A DNA stretch of 32,112 bases from the NCBI GenBank assembly GCA_964058805.1, contig CAXKVV010000911.1, positions 1 to 32,112 of the forward strand, written 5' to 3'. Positions 19,337 through 30,029 of the stretch are shown one piece after another (the stretch's first letter is position 1; each line of letters starts with the position of its first letter). The stretch comes from Schoenoplectus triqueter (Eukaryota > Streptophyta > Magnoliopsida > Poales > Cyperaceae). Position numbers and translations under genes: made by a program. Below the pieces are notes generated by a model that was not told the origin of the DNA, searched no databases, and saw only the letters and a program-made list of their open reading frames with translations.

Positions 19337-22300
19337 ATGAACGGCGAGGGTTGCGGCTCAACGCAGCTGATCGACGGAGATGGAGAGTTCAACGTGGAGG
19401 GGTTGGAGCGGTTTATCAAGGAGGTCAAGCTGGCCGATTGCGGTCTCTCCTACGCTATCGTCTCCATAATGGGCCCACAGAGCAGCGGTATGGTGCTTAA
19501 TTTTGCATTTTATCCTTTCATTTGTGTTGAATCGTCGGAATGTTCTTGAAATTGGATGTGGAAGATGTGGAAATGATTTTAATTGTACCCAGCCATAGAA
19601 GGAACGGGTTGTGAATTTAGTGGGGGGAATACGTGTTTGAATCTGAGCTATCATGTTACTTAGAAATTTCTGATTTGTGTGAGGTATGAGTCTGCATGTA
19701 ATTTGCTTCATTTTACTTGGTGGTTTGGTAGGTAAAAGCACATTGCTTAATCATCTGTTCAAGACTAATTTCAGAGAAATGGATACTTTTAGAGGAAGGT
19801 AATGGTTATAAATTTCTCTTTTTTGAAATGCGTTCGATTTCCTTTGTTAAATTCTTGTTCAAGAATGTTATTCGATACGCACAACTGACAAGTCAGGTAG
19901 CATGCCAACAGTGACACAAACCAAATTGACACATCTTTGTTTTGGTAAATATAAAGTATATTATTTTTTTGTCACCATGTTGAAGTGCTAGAATACTTTA
20001 TTGGGATTCATTTTTAGCCTACCCCAATTTATTTGAGATTAAAGGTTTTGTTGTTGTTGTTGTTGTTGTTGTTGTTTCATGTTGAGGTGCCAGACCAAGC
20101 CAAACATCATATGTTTCATCGGTATTTAACACCAAAGCCTTACATTTGTTGAATTTGCTTGATACTAGTATGTACATCCAGTATGGAGATGATTTTTGTA
20201 TGCTAACTTGTGGCCATAACCTTATCTCGAGATTTCACCTTTTAGAGGGAAACCTTTTCATAAAGTCCCATTTTTTTATTTTGGTTTGATAAACTTCTCA
20301 GTTTTGTTCAGGCGTGCTTCGTTAAATGCCGTGCTGCATTAATTATGACCTCAATTTTTTTTTAAAAATAAATATTTATGGAGTGTTCAAGTCTTATTTG
20401 GCAAGAAATTCTCAACCTTGCTAATGAATAAAAGTAGATTTAGCTGACATGATCAAAATATGATTTTTAGAGCAGGCTCTGCTCTCCAACTTTTTTGAGC
20501 AAGAAGGCCAAGAAGCTATTTAAATTTTGTTAACCAAAAATAGGAAAGAGTGCTTGAAGCTCAAAATTTGATATGTTGACCTTTTGTGCTTTATTTATCA
20601 ACTTTATATCAGGATGATACTACATTTGAAAAGCAAAGCGCCCTTTTTGCTCTTTCTGTCTCTGACATTGTTCTGATTAACATGTATGTTTAATTTTACC
20701 TCTATAGTCTATAATCCTATAAGAAGCACTAGTCTTTTCCTTTTGGGACCTTGTTGTGTTTGGTTGCTAATTTATGTGGTCTGTACAGGTGGTGTCATGA
20801 TATTGGTCGAGAGCAAGCTGCCAACAAGCCTTTACTGAAGACTGTTTTTCAGGTTTGAAAATCTTCAAAATGTTAAATCTATTTCCAATCTTTAGGTTTA
20901 GAGAGCCATCTCTTGTGCTAACTCAATGCTTCGAGAAAATTCTTAAGAGACTAATATTTCATGGTTTGATTAACACTTAGGGCTTCTTGTTCACTGGTGG
21001 TATGCATAATGCATCATCTTTTTGTTTTACAAAAGAAATATTGTTTTCCTCTGACATATTTGTAAGTTTCCCAAATGTTGTACATTTTGATTGTTATGAA
21101 GGTGATGATGCGCCTTTTCAGCCCACGCAAGACTACTTTGCTGTTTGTGATTCGAGACAAAACTAAGGTTTCTTATTTGTTATATTTTTGTTTATTTTGC
21201 TCCTGTTCTTCTTATTTTGTTTTGAATTAACTTAGTCTTTGTTTCTTTCCCTAGACTCCGATAGAGTATCTGGAGCCTGTGTTAAGGGAAGATATTCAGA
21301 AGGTAGTTTTTTTAATAGTTTTCATTTAATTCATTTTACCTAGACCATTGTATGTATTTCATTTATTTTATTCCTACTTTGAACTTCAATTTTCAAGATA
21401 TGGGACTCTGTTTCTAAGCCTCAAGCACACAAGGAAACACCGCTAAGAGAATTCTTTAATGTGAGTTATTTTTTTTCACCTACTTATTTAAATCATTCAA
21501 GAGTAGCTTTGTTATTTTATATAAGTTATTTATTTATTTTTTTGGAAATGAAGGTGGAAGTCACTGCTTTGCCGAGTTTCGAAGAGAAGGAAGAGCAATT
21601 CATAGATCAGGTTATATATCTGTTACACTGTCACTTGCACATTATATTTTGTTTCTGAGTTTTATCTATTGTTGACACATCCATAGATGGATTGGCTTGT
21701 CTTTCTCCTTTCTTGATGATTTGGTATTTATTTGGATATGGATATGCAAAAATAGCCAATTCAAACAGAAGTTTGGCCAAAAAAAAAATCATGTTACTTT
21801 GTTTATCATCTGTATATATTTTATTGGCGCAGGTTGCGCAGCTAAGGCAACAATTTTTCAACTCTATTGCACCTGGTGGTTTGGCAGGTGATAGAAGCGG
21901 AGTTATACCAGCATCAGGCTTTTCTTACAGTGCACAGCAAATATGGAAAGTTATTCGTGAAAATAAAGACCTTGATCTTCCTGCTCACAAGGTTCTTGCA
22001 GGATGCCATTTAATCTAACTTGTATTTTTATCCATTAGGCCCAACTTCTTTGAGTTTAGAAAAGCTTGTTTCTTAGAGGTTTTAAAGTTGAAGGGTTCTG
22101 CTATTTATTTCCAGGCTTCCTAATTTTTAGTTTTGAAGCTACTTCAAATTTTCTAGAATGTCTTTCTAATGTTTTTTTTTGTGGATTTTCTGATTATCTT
22201 AATAGAATCTAATTTAATTTAATCCATGATTAGGTCATGGTTGCTACTGTGCGTTGTGAAGAGATTGCAAATGAAAAGCTTAGCCAACTGACTTCTGATG

Positions 22301-25300
22301 AGGTAAAAGTTTCAGACAACAAATTTTTTCTGATTTTCCTTGAAAGGGTTTACTTATCAACTTATCAACTGTTTTGTTTTTCTGATGAGGTAAAAGTTGC
22401 AAATGTTCTTCCTGTTTTGTTTCTTCATTCAGAATTGGTTGGAACTGGATGCTGCTGTTCAAGCTGGTCCCGTACCAGGCTTTGGAAAGAAACTTAGCTC
22501 AATCCTTGATTTCTATTTATCAGAGTGAGACTGCAACTAATGTCCTTCTAAGTGTTTCTTAATGTGTGCACTTGTGTACTATGACATTGCTGTTAGGTCA
22601 TCTTTTTTTTTTTTTGCTTGGACTGCAGTTTGAAAAATCAATGAACATGACATTTTAATCATAGTTTATATGATGTTTTTGTCGTTATATTTTGGTCACT
22701 ATGTCATTATAGTAAGATAGACCCTACTTTTGTTTACTTGTAGATATGACTCTGAAGCGCTTTATTTTGATGAGGGTGTTAGAACTGCCAAGAGGCAACA
22801 GCTGGAAACCAGAGCCGTAAATGTGAGTGCTTTACCTGACTTCTGTTTTGCAGCATTGCAGTATATTATCTTTTTTTTTACATGCCCATATTGAAACTAA
22901 CAGGTTCTCAGCAATGCCTGACCTACATGCCAAACATGGAACTGATTATCGCTTATATAACCTATCTAAATCTCCTCAAGTGAAAAGGCTGAATTATGTT
23001 CTGCAGTATCATAGTTTTTAACACTGTTATAAAATTTCATTTTGCTCAACTTCCTTTCTGTTATATTAATATTTTCTTTTGGCCTTTTTTCACTTTCATG
23101 CAGTATGTGCATTCAGCATTCCAGACTTTGCTTGGACATTTTAGATCCAGAGGCCTCGAAAAATTCAAGAACGATCTTGATAGGTCTGTGAAATCTGAAA
23201 ATAAGGGATTTGCGCCATTTGTTCGAAGCCGTACCGAGGCTGCCATGCTTGAATTTGATACCAATATAAAAGGTAAAGGCTTATCTGACTGGGTTTTGCT
23301 ACTGAATTCTGAAATATGCGAAACTTGCATAAAGATCTTTCTTTTTAGAAAAAAACATTTCTGCATATTGGGTTTTTTTTTCTGTGCAATTTGTTTTAAT
23401 TAGTTTGGACATTTTTTATGAAGTACATCCTGTAATTGGTTAATATCAATATCTTGGCGCTGAATTGCCTGGGTCGCTATTCAGTAGAAATTCTTAACTT
23501 TGTCTAATATTCTGTGGTAAAATGATCCGCCAGTTCAATTTTGCAGACATAATTTTTAAAATTTATTATATAATTTACTGATATGTTTTGATTCTGGTTT
23601 ATTTGCCCCTTATCAGACGCAGCAGTGAAGCATGCGAACTGGGATATAAGAAGAGTCAGGGACAAACTCAAGCGTGACATTGAGGTTTATGCTGGAGAAG
23701 TTCGCAGTGCCAGATTGGCTGAGCTCAAGAGATCCTATGAGGTTTTCAGAATTTACTACTAGTGTAATCTTCTTTGTGGCGGTTTGCACATTCGGGTTTG
23801 TTGCACTTGTTTGCAAGCATGTAGCCTTCTTTAGTACTTTTGATGCAACAGTATTAGTATACAACAGTAATTACCAGTTAAAACAAATGTCCTAATTATG
23901 CAAATCGATCTTTGCTCAACTATGTATTGTTTAACAACTTCGAAGACTGATTTTGCGTGATTTACACACAATTGTTAAATTTTGCCTCAAGTAATGTTCA
24001 TCCCCTGGTTTAATTGCATGCAAAATAGGTTTGCATGATATGCAATTAAAAAAGCAATATGGATGTATAAACCAGCATACTACAGCTGAAATGGTATTGG
24101 AGAATGGAGATCACTTGAGGACCTAATCCTTATCAGAGTGTTCCAACACTTGATTACCTCTGGTTAGAAATTTTTAACGCTCCATTTGTGAATTGTGGAA
24201 ACGAAAGAATATTTAAATAAAATCTCAAGGTTGGTGCCAATTTGTGGGATATAGAGGTAAAAAATAAAAAAAGAATCTTGGCTGGATAGTGGCTCCATAA
24301 AGCACTGTCAATGCATATAAGAAGTCTGATGTTGGTTAAATTGTTTTTTGTGAACTGAAATTATCAGGAGAGGCTGAAAGAAGCACTATCAGAACCAGTG
24401 GAGTCAATCCTAGAAACAGGAAGTGACAACACGTGGCAATCTGTACGGAATTTACACAGAGTTGAGATTGAAAGGGCAGTGTCATCATTTTCTAATGAAC
24501 TCTCTGGCTTTGAGCTTGATGATGCAACTCGTGATGCTATGATATCAAGTTTGAGAGAAGTGAGCAGAGACATAGTGCATAAGAAAGCAAGAGAAGAAGC
24601 AAGTAAAGTATTAATACATATGAAGGAGAGGTAGCTAATGGCTTGTCTAGTAAATTACCGATGTGCCTTTTTGGCTTAAATGAATTCTGTTTACATCTAT
24701 AATACTAATGGTGAAATATTACTGTTTTATCATTTTTTAGGTTTTCAACTGTGTTTAGCCATGATAAGGACTCAATGCCAAGGGTTTGGACTGGGAGGGA
24801 AGATATACTAGCTATCACCAAGGAAGCCCGTACAGCGGTAGCATTTTATTTAGTTCCCTTTATTCTCATCTTGGTATTGGCATTGTATATGATCTCTGAT
24901 ATGTTGTCACTTTCATGCAATTCTTGTCTTTAAAAATTACTAGAATAATCTCTTTGTTTTCTTCATCAAATCGGGAAGAGCAGCAAAAACTCTCTTGAAC
25001 AGTTGATTTTCTAACATCAATTATGATACACAAGCCTGACTGTAGTGTCATTAGGAATTTTACACTTATTTCCCAATTTTGTAGGCTTTAAAACTCTTAT
25101 CTGTGTTGGCTGCTGTACGTTTGGAAGATAAAACTGACAAGATTGAGTGCATCCTCCGCTCAAGTCTCCTAGACGTGGGCTCTTCATCCATGACAAGAAG
25201 TATTGAGGGCTCCGCAGATCCACTTGCCTCAAGCACTTGGGATGAGGCAAGAATAACGTTTTTCACATAGCTTTCTACCACCCAATGTTAATTTTGTGGT

Positions 25301-26988
25301 AAAATAAATGTAAGTTGGTGGGAAATGTTCTTTTACAGGTTTTTCCGAAAGATATGTTGCTCACACCAGTCCAGTGTAAAGCATACTGGCAACAGTTCAA
25401 TACAGAGACTGAATATGCAGTTGCACAGGCTATCTCTGCTCAGGTAAAATATCTTGTTTGAATATTTTATTGAGGTAATAATTTTCTTTTCCCACAGCAT
25501 GACAACAGCACTGGTCAGTATGCATTGTCCTTTATTGTGCTGTATACAACTACAAAGTGAGAAGTATCATGCATACTTTTGCGAGCTGTGAAAAATGGTG
25601 TCTAGGCTCTTTTACTTTTAAAAAAATCTAGTTTGTGTATGTGTTGCCTGAGTAAGATTGGGAAGTGTATTGACAAGCATAATTTAAGATTGTTTTAAAA
25701 GGGTTACACATGGCTTCTCATGGGCATATTATGAAATTTACTTCATGATCATTGTCTTGTTGTATTATATGCAGGAGGCACACAAGCGCAACAACAGCAA
25801 GCTTCCTCCTCTCTGGGCTCTTATTGCAATGTTTGTGCTTGGATTCAATGAAATTATGGCCATCATCACCTTTATTCTGAGGTCATACTTCTAAAAATAT
25901 GTACTTTTGAGAACTAAATGTAAAATTTATACTGTTTCTATTCTTGTGCTAATAATTTACCTTGGTTATTCTTGTGTGAACAGGAGTCCTTTTTACCTAT
26001 TTGGCATTTTTGTCGTTTTCCTTCTATCTTATGCTGTTGCTCTGCAATACAACATGGCTGGTTACTTCCAACATGGCATGGTAAGATGAATGGTTATTTA
26101 AATTTGTCAAGCAATCTATAAAAGAGTTGCTTCACATGCATTGAATATGTGTACTTTATAAGTGCTTAGGCGAAGTAAAGTCATATTCATACTAGGTACT
26201 ATACCAGACATGTTGTGTAGCAGTAGGATATGGTCTTTAACAATTCAATGCAGTGCTGGTAGTGAAGAAAACTACAGCTGGAAAGAAAACTACAGCTGGT
26301 ACTGGTCACAGAAACCAAGAGAAGGGAATTGTTTCATTATGTATATTAAGTTTAACAACCTCAGCTAGCAGAAACGTGAATGGAATTTCAGATGAGATCT
26401 GAGTCGTCTTTGGTTAATATTGGAACCTGCTCATGTAGAAGCTTGAGTGTCCCTATGTATCAGATTCAAACAAAATCCATTTGACGTGACACCTCCCTTA
26501 CTGATTTGGATGAAACTGCAGTATCTATTTGTGATTCATGCTTTTATAAGAAATGACCAATGTTATCAACACCAGTAGTATAATAAGTTAACCTCTTGTA
26601 CCTGTATGGTTCAATTAAACTCAACCTGCTGCCATGCAAAATAAAATAATTTAGACACTTATTGCAGAAAGAACTATATTACTTGCAGGTATCTGGGATT
26701 CTTACACTGTCAGCGAGATTTCTTCCGATGGTTATGAATATACTTCAGGGAGCAGTTAATCTAGGGCAACAACAATACCAAAATAACCCACAGTATCCCC
26801 AACCAAACTTGCCGCCTATCGGCACTGGGCAAAGCTTTAGACAACAGAGTGAGTATCAAAGGCATGCTCCATCAAGCTCGGTTGTGCCTGAACCAGCTTC
26901 TTCAGCTTCATCGATGTCATCCAACGGTGCCATTGATGATGCAAGTCCGAGCAGCAGGAACCCTGCAGGTGAAGAAGCAACCAGCTGA
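19337..26988 (+). CDS. RHD3: RHD3/SEY1-type ER-fusion dynamin-like GTPase; G2/G3 exon missing
   Basis: Exons placed by hand: 19337-19487, 19732-19798, [missing], 20613-20683, 20789-20852, 21102-21167, 21255-21302, 21398-21460, 21554-21610, 21833-21991, 22234-22302, 22433-22524, 22744-22822, 23104-23272, 23617-23741, 24368-24630, 24741-24837, 25085-25246, 25339-25443, 25775-25881, 25984-26080, 26689-26988 (TGA). The family (atlastin-like, ER membrane) fuses ER tubules using GTP. Visible: [13 protein letters not shown] start, P-loop GPQSSGKST (residues 46-54), [20 protein letters not shown]4 RD in [38 protein letters not shown], two C-terminal membrane hairpin segments ([20 protein letters not shown] and [18 protein letters not shown]) and a Ser-rich cytosolic tail. 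The exon for SQTTKG and DLEGTD (about 103 nt) is absent. Exon 2 ends in phase 2 and the next starts in phase 0, so direct joining stops at TGA 20674-20676. With that exon the protein would be about 837 aa, normal for the family. ATG 19337 is the first in-frame ATG. Confidence 0.9.
19993..20077 (+). mobile_element. 5'-truncated plant SINE (Au/TS-like 3' end)
   Basis: The 85-bp insert is bordered by 17-bp target duplications CATGTTGAAGTGCTAGA (19976-19992) and CATGTTGAGGTGCCAGA (20078-20094), which differ at two positions. The insert ends CCTACCCCAATTTATTTGAG, then ATTAAAGG, then a (TTG)n tail. That arrangement is a 3' end I recognise from plant tRNA-derived SINEs. The tRNA-like head with Pol III boxes is missing, so it is a 5'-truncated copy. 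Confidence 0.7.
20049..20076 (+). repeat. (TTG)n microsatellite, SINE tail
   Basis: About nine TTG units at the 3' end of the truncated SINE. Confidence 0.9.
22292..22397 (+). repeat. Duplicated exon-intron junction in the RHD3 gene
   Basis: TCTGATGAGGTAAAAGTT spans the real donor (exon end 22302, GAG|GTAAAA) and recurs exactly at 22380-22397 inside the same 130-bp intron. The second copy carries an equally good donor. Its use would add 87 nt (29 codons, in frame) with no stop visible in the continuing frame. Confidence 0.7.
25247..25338 (+). other. GC-AG intron in the RHD3 gene
   Basis: The exon ends ACTTGGGATGAG and the intron begins GCAAGA. The acceptor is TTTTACAG|GTTTTTCCG. The join gives the family-conserved STWDEV...LLTPVQCK in frame. 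AG|GCAAG is the usual strong context for the minority GC-AG introns read by the standard spliceosome. Confidence 0.8.
26266..26299 (+). repeat. 18-bp tandem repeat in the last RHD3 intron
   Basis: AGAAAACTACAGCTGG occurs at 26266 and 26284. Intronic, with no effect on coding expected. Confidence 0.6.
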
Positions 26989-27165
26989 TATTTTTGAGAT
27001 CTGTGAACTGCATAGTTTTTGAAACTTATATAAGAGGTGATATGAGACGGTATAAAACAGATTTGAGCTTGATCTTGTACTTGTTACATAAGAAATAGAG
27101 AAGTTAGTTGATTAATATTTTGCAAACGTCGTCAAGTGAATATAATTTTATTAGACATCTTCTTT
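26989..27165 (+). other. Probable 3' UTR of the RHD3-type gene
   Basis: Sequence directly after the TGA, of gene-like composition with TG-rich words (TTGATCTTGTACTTGTTACAT), before the AT-rich repeat block starts. No canonical AATAAA is seen, which is common in plants. The cleavage site cannot be placed. Confidence 0.4.
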
Positions 27166-27167
27166 TT

Positions 27168-28315
27168 TGTTTAATATCATATTTATTCTTAAACTCTTCT
27201 TCTATTTTATATTTATTCGTGATCTTTTTAATATATCATATTTACATGTCAACTCTTTAGATTCTTTCATATTTATTCATATCTATACTATTATATAAAA
27301 TATCTAAGAATTGGAGGGTTCATTTTTTGTCATGATAATTTTTTATTATATTCATTTTATCCCTCAATTAGACGGATAATATTTATTTTTGGTTGATCGA
27401 ACGTATATGATTGTGTCCATTGATCTCCTCTTTCTCTCCATTTTTTTCCCATATATACTATTATTTTCATAATATAATTTTTTTATTTAGCAACATTGTG
27501 CATATTTGATAAGAAATTAATGATGATAATATATGTTAGAATGATTTATTTTTCTTGTCATAAAAATCATGAATTATTAACTCATATTGTGCAAAAAATC
27601 TCATTCAAGATTAAATATAGTCTTTATTATAAGTTTTCTCTATAATTTGGTGAATTTATAATTTAATATTAGATAAATGTGATTTTTTTTATCTTATAAT
27701 ATTTTAATATTTAAATAAAAGAGTCTGCTGTAACGCGCGGGTATATAATTAATACTCTTTAATATATTCTTAAAATCTTTAAATTCTTTCATATATTATT
27801 TAACTAAACTCTTATTATATTTATATTTATTTATAGAATTAAATTTGTTATTTGATTCGACAGATGCTATTTAATTTTCTTGATCTGACTTGAAATTATA
27901 CAGAGTCATATTGGGTTGCATCAAGAAGGATAATTAAATATCTATTGAAATTAATTTAAACAATTATGAATAAATATAAACAGTTTAAGTGTTATAAACT
28001 ATCATAAATAATTATTGAGAATATATTAAAATATTTTAATAATTAAATATTTAATTGAAATTTAAGTATACAATTTTTAATGATGTAAAAATTTTAGTAG
28101 GCTTTTCGCCTACTACAATTTTTTTTCATGATGTATTTGAGAGTTTTTTTGGTAAATATGAAACAATTTGAAGTGTTTACTAATATATTAGATATATTAA
28201 TGAGTACGTGGGTAAGTATGAAAGGATTTGTAGAGTTGACACATAAATATGACTTATTAAGTGTTGCGGAGATAGATATGAAATAAAAAAAGTTAAAGTT
28301 AAATACAATATTAAC
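27168..28315. repeat. Degenerate inverted repeat hosting the second Helitron
   Basis: The left arm (about 27168-27281: ATCATATTTATTC, ATGTCAACTCTTTAGATTC, TTTCATATTTATTCAT) is approximately complementary to the right arm (about 28195-28315: ATGAAAGGATTTGTAGAGTT, GACACATAAATATGA). It is built of loosely repeated CATATTTATTC units. Moderately diverged, boundaries uncertain. Confidence 0.4.
27282..27752 (+). mobile_element. Non-autonomous Helitron, copy 2 (471 bp)
   Basis: It starts TCTATACTATTATATAAAA after an A, and ends with AACGCGCGGGTATATA followed by ATTAA, where copy 1 has GCTAG, then T. The terminal CTAG has thus mutated to TTAA. It matches 11556-12025 along its length in inverse orientation. 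No coding capacity. Confidence 0.85.
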
Positions 28316-28534
28316 AGAAGTGAATATTTAAGTTTCTGTTTACCAAAATTTGGGAATTGAGTGCCGTTGCTAAACGAAGAAAATAATTGTATCTAAATTC
28401 TAATTGAAGGCTAACATTGCAATCCAAAGATCCTACAACTATTATTACTTAAAATTTCCATCTTTTTTTTTGCTTGAAAACCCGTAGTCAATAATTATTT
28501 TCTCCCTTAAAATAATTTAAACCGAAGTCAGATT

Positions 28535-28547
28535 GGGGGGGGGGGGG
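28535..28547. repeat. G13 homopolymer
   Basis: Thirteen consecutive G residues in otherwise AT-rich DNA. A C9 run follows at about 28778-28786. Confidence 0.9.
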
Positions 28548-28628
28548 TTCATAAAGCTGCAGTCAAAATAGGAGGGAGTTGTTTGACATTGCGTGAGCCA
28601 ATAATATCTTTAGGGGGTCCATCTCATC

Positions 28629-29984
28629 TAGAGATTTGAAATGGACCGCACGGTCCGACCCGTCCCGGATCGGACTGTGACCGTGCCCATTCATAGTCCG
28701 GTCCAACGGTGGGTCGGTCCTTCCTTCACCCGAAAATGGACTGTGCCGACCCGTCCCATGCGGGACCGTGGACCGGACCCCCCCCCACCCGGGTAAGTGT
28801 GTTAAAATTGAATTATGCGTGTGTTAAGTTACTCTTAACTATAATCTGTTAGATATTTCTCTTCTACTCCTAGATTTACAATTTAATTTATATATATTTT
28901 TAAAAATAATTTAAATGATTATACTTCTTGAATGATTAATCTACTAAAATTTGAATCTATCCCTTAAGAATAGTTTGAAACATATTATGAAAGTAATTTT
29001 GAATCTATCCCTTAAGAATAGTTCTGAAACATATTATGAAAGTAATGAAATATTATGAATCTAACTATTCAAGAAATTATCCAATGTAGACTTGTTGAAA
29101 GTTGAAACAGATGAAATATCAAAATTATATGACACATTTTCTTCCAACAGAGAATTAGTTTGTAATCTAATAATAAAGACAATACTCTGTGCAAATTGTT
29201 AAAATTAAAGTTTATGATACGTCATTAAATTGATAATACTTTTTAGAATTAATTTAAGAATTACATCTCTGAATAGGATGGAATTGTTAAAATGACATTT
29301 TCGTAATTAAATTTTTATTCCCCCGCTGATGTGACTTGTTAAATAGATTGTCAAATTTAGACATCTAGTCTATGTATCCCTAAAATCAAAATAATAATAA
29401 TTAAATGAGATTTGACAATCAATTTGATAAATAATTTGACAATGGGATATGGTGAGAGATCATATATTGAAAATCCGAATTTAATATTATCCAAATTTTA
29501 TTTTATAATTTTTGATATTTATAATTTTTTTTGTATTATTTGATTTTTAAATTATTCAAAAATACATAATTATTCAAAAAGACATAATTAATTTGATGAA
29601 AATGATTATTTAAAAATTAATAAATTTATTTTTCAACTTTTATTATTTTTTTATAATTTCTGAAATTTTATTTTTTATAATTTTTTTAATTTTTTAGTAC
29701 TATTAGATTTTTAAACAATTAAAAATAATAATTCAAATTAGTTAAAAATTATTATTAAAAAATATGATAAATTATTATTTTTTCAATTTATAAAAAAAAA
29801 AATTGGACCGAACCGGACTGTGGGGGTCCGGCCCCGGGGGTCAACGATGGGACGGGTTCGGTTTTTTCGAATTTGGACCGCCTTGGACCAGACCGTTTGA
29901 ACCGTGGATTGTGGACCATACGGGACCGTGGACCGTTCGGGTTTGAACCGAACCGGCCCGGACCGGACCGTCTTCAATACTCTA
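28629..29984. mobile_element. Non-autonomous hAT element, 1356 bp, with perfect 8-bp target duplication
   Basis: ATCTCATC occurs at 28621-28628 and again at 29985-29992. The element begins TAGAGATTTGAA and its right end, reverse-complemented, begins TAGAGTATTGAA. GC-rich subterminal regions (about 170 bp each, dense in GGACCG/CGGTCC and GGGACCGTGGACC words) flank a roughly 1-kb AT-rich core with no transposase. A small dispersed repeat (29324-29446) lies in the core. The open frames at 29783-30058 are translations of the GC-rich end. Confidence 0.85.
29324..29446. repeat. Dispersed repeat, copy 2, nested in the hAT core
   Basis: By-eye match to 7704-7829 (see that entry). It begins GCTGATGTGACTTG and ends TTTGACAATGGG. 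Confidence 0.4.
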
Positions 29985-30029
29985 ATCTCATCTCACGTGG
30001 CAAAATCTGGGTAGGCGCAGGTCTGACCT

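Larger units (their letters stand above)
19799..20612 (+). other. RHD3 interval where the G2/G3 exon should be
   Basis: Donor AAG|GTAATG and acceptor TTTATATCAG|GATGAT are both intact. No stretch on either strand encodes anything like SQTTKGIW or DLEGTDGRERGE. The interval contains a truncated SINE (19993-20077), but the SINE has intact flanking duplications and so did not itself delete the exon. Confidence 0.8.

Noticed and set aside
19358..19741. 127-aa minus-strand open frame
   Set aside because: It is antisense to RHD3 exon 1, intron 1 and the start of exon 2.
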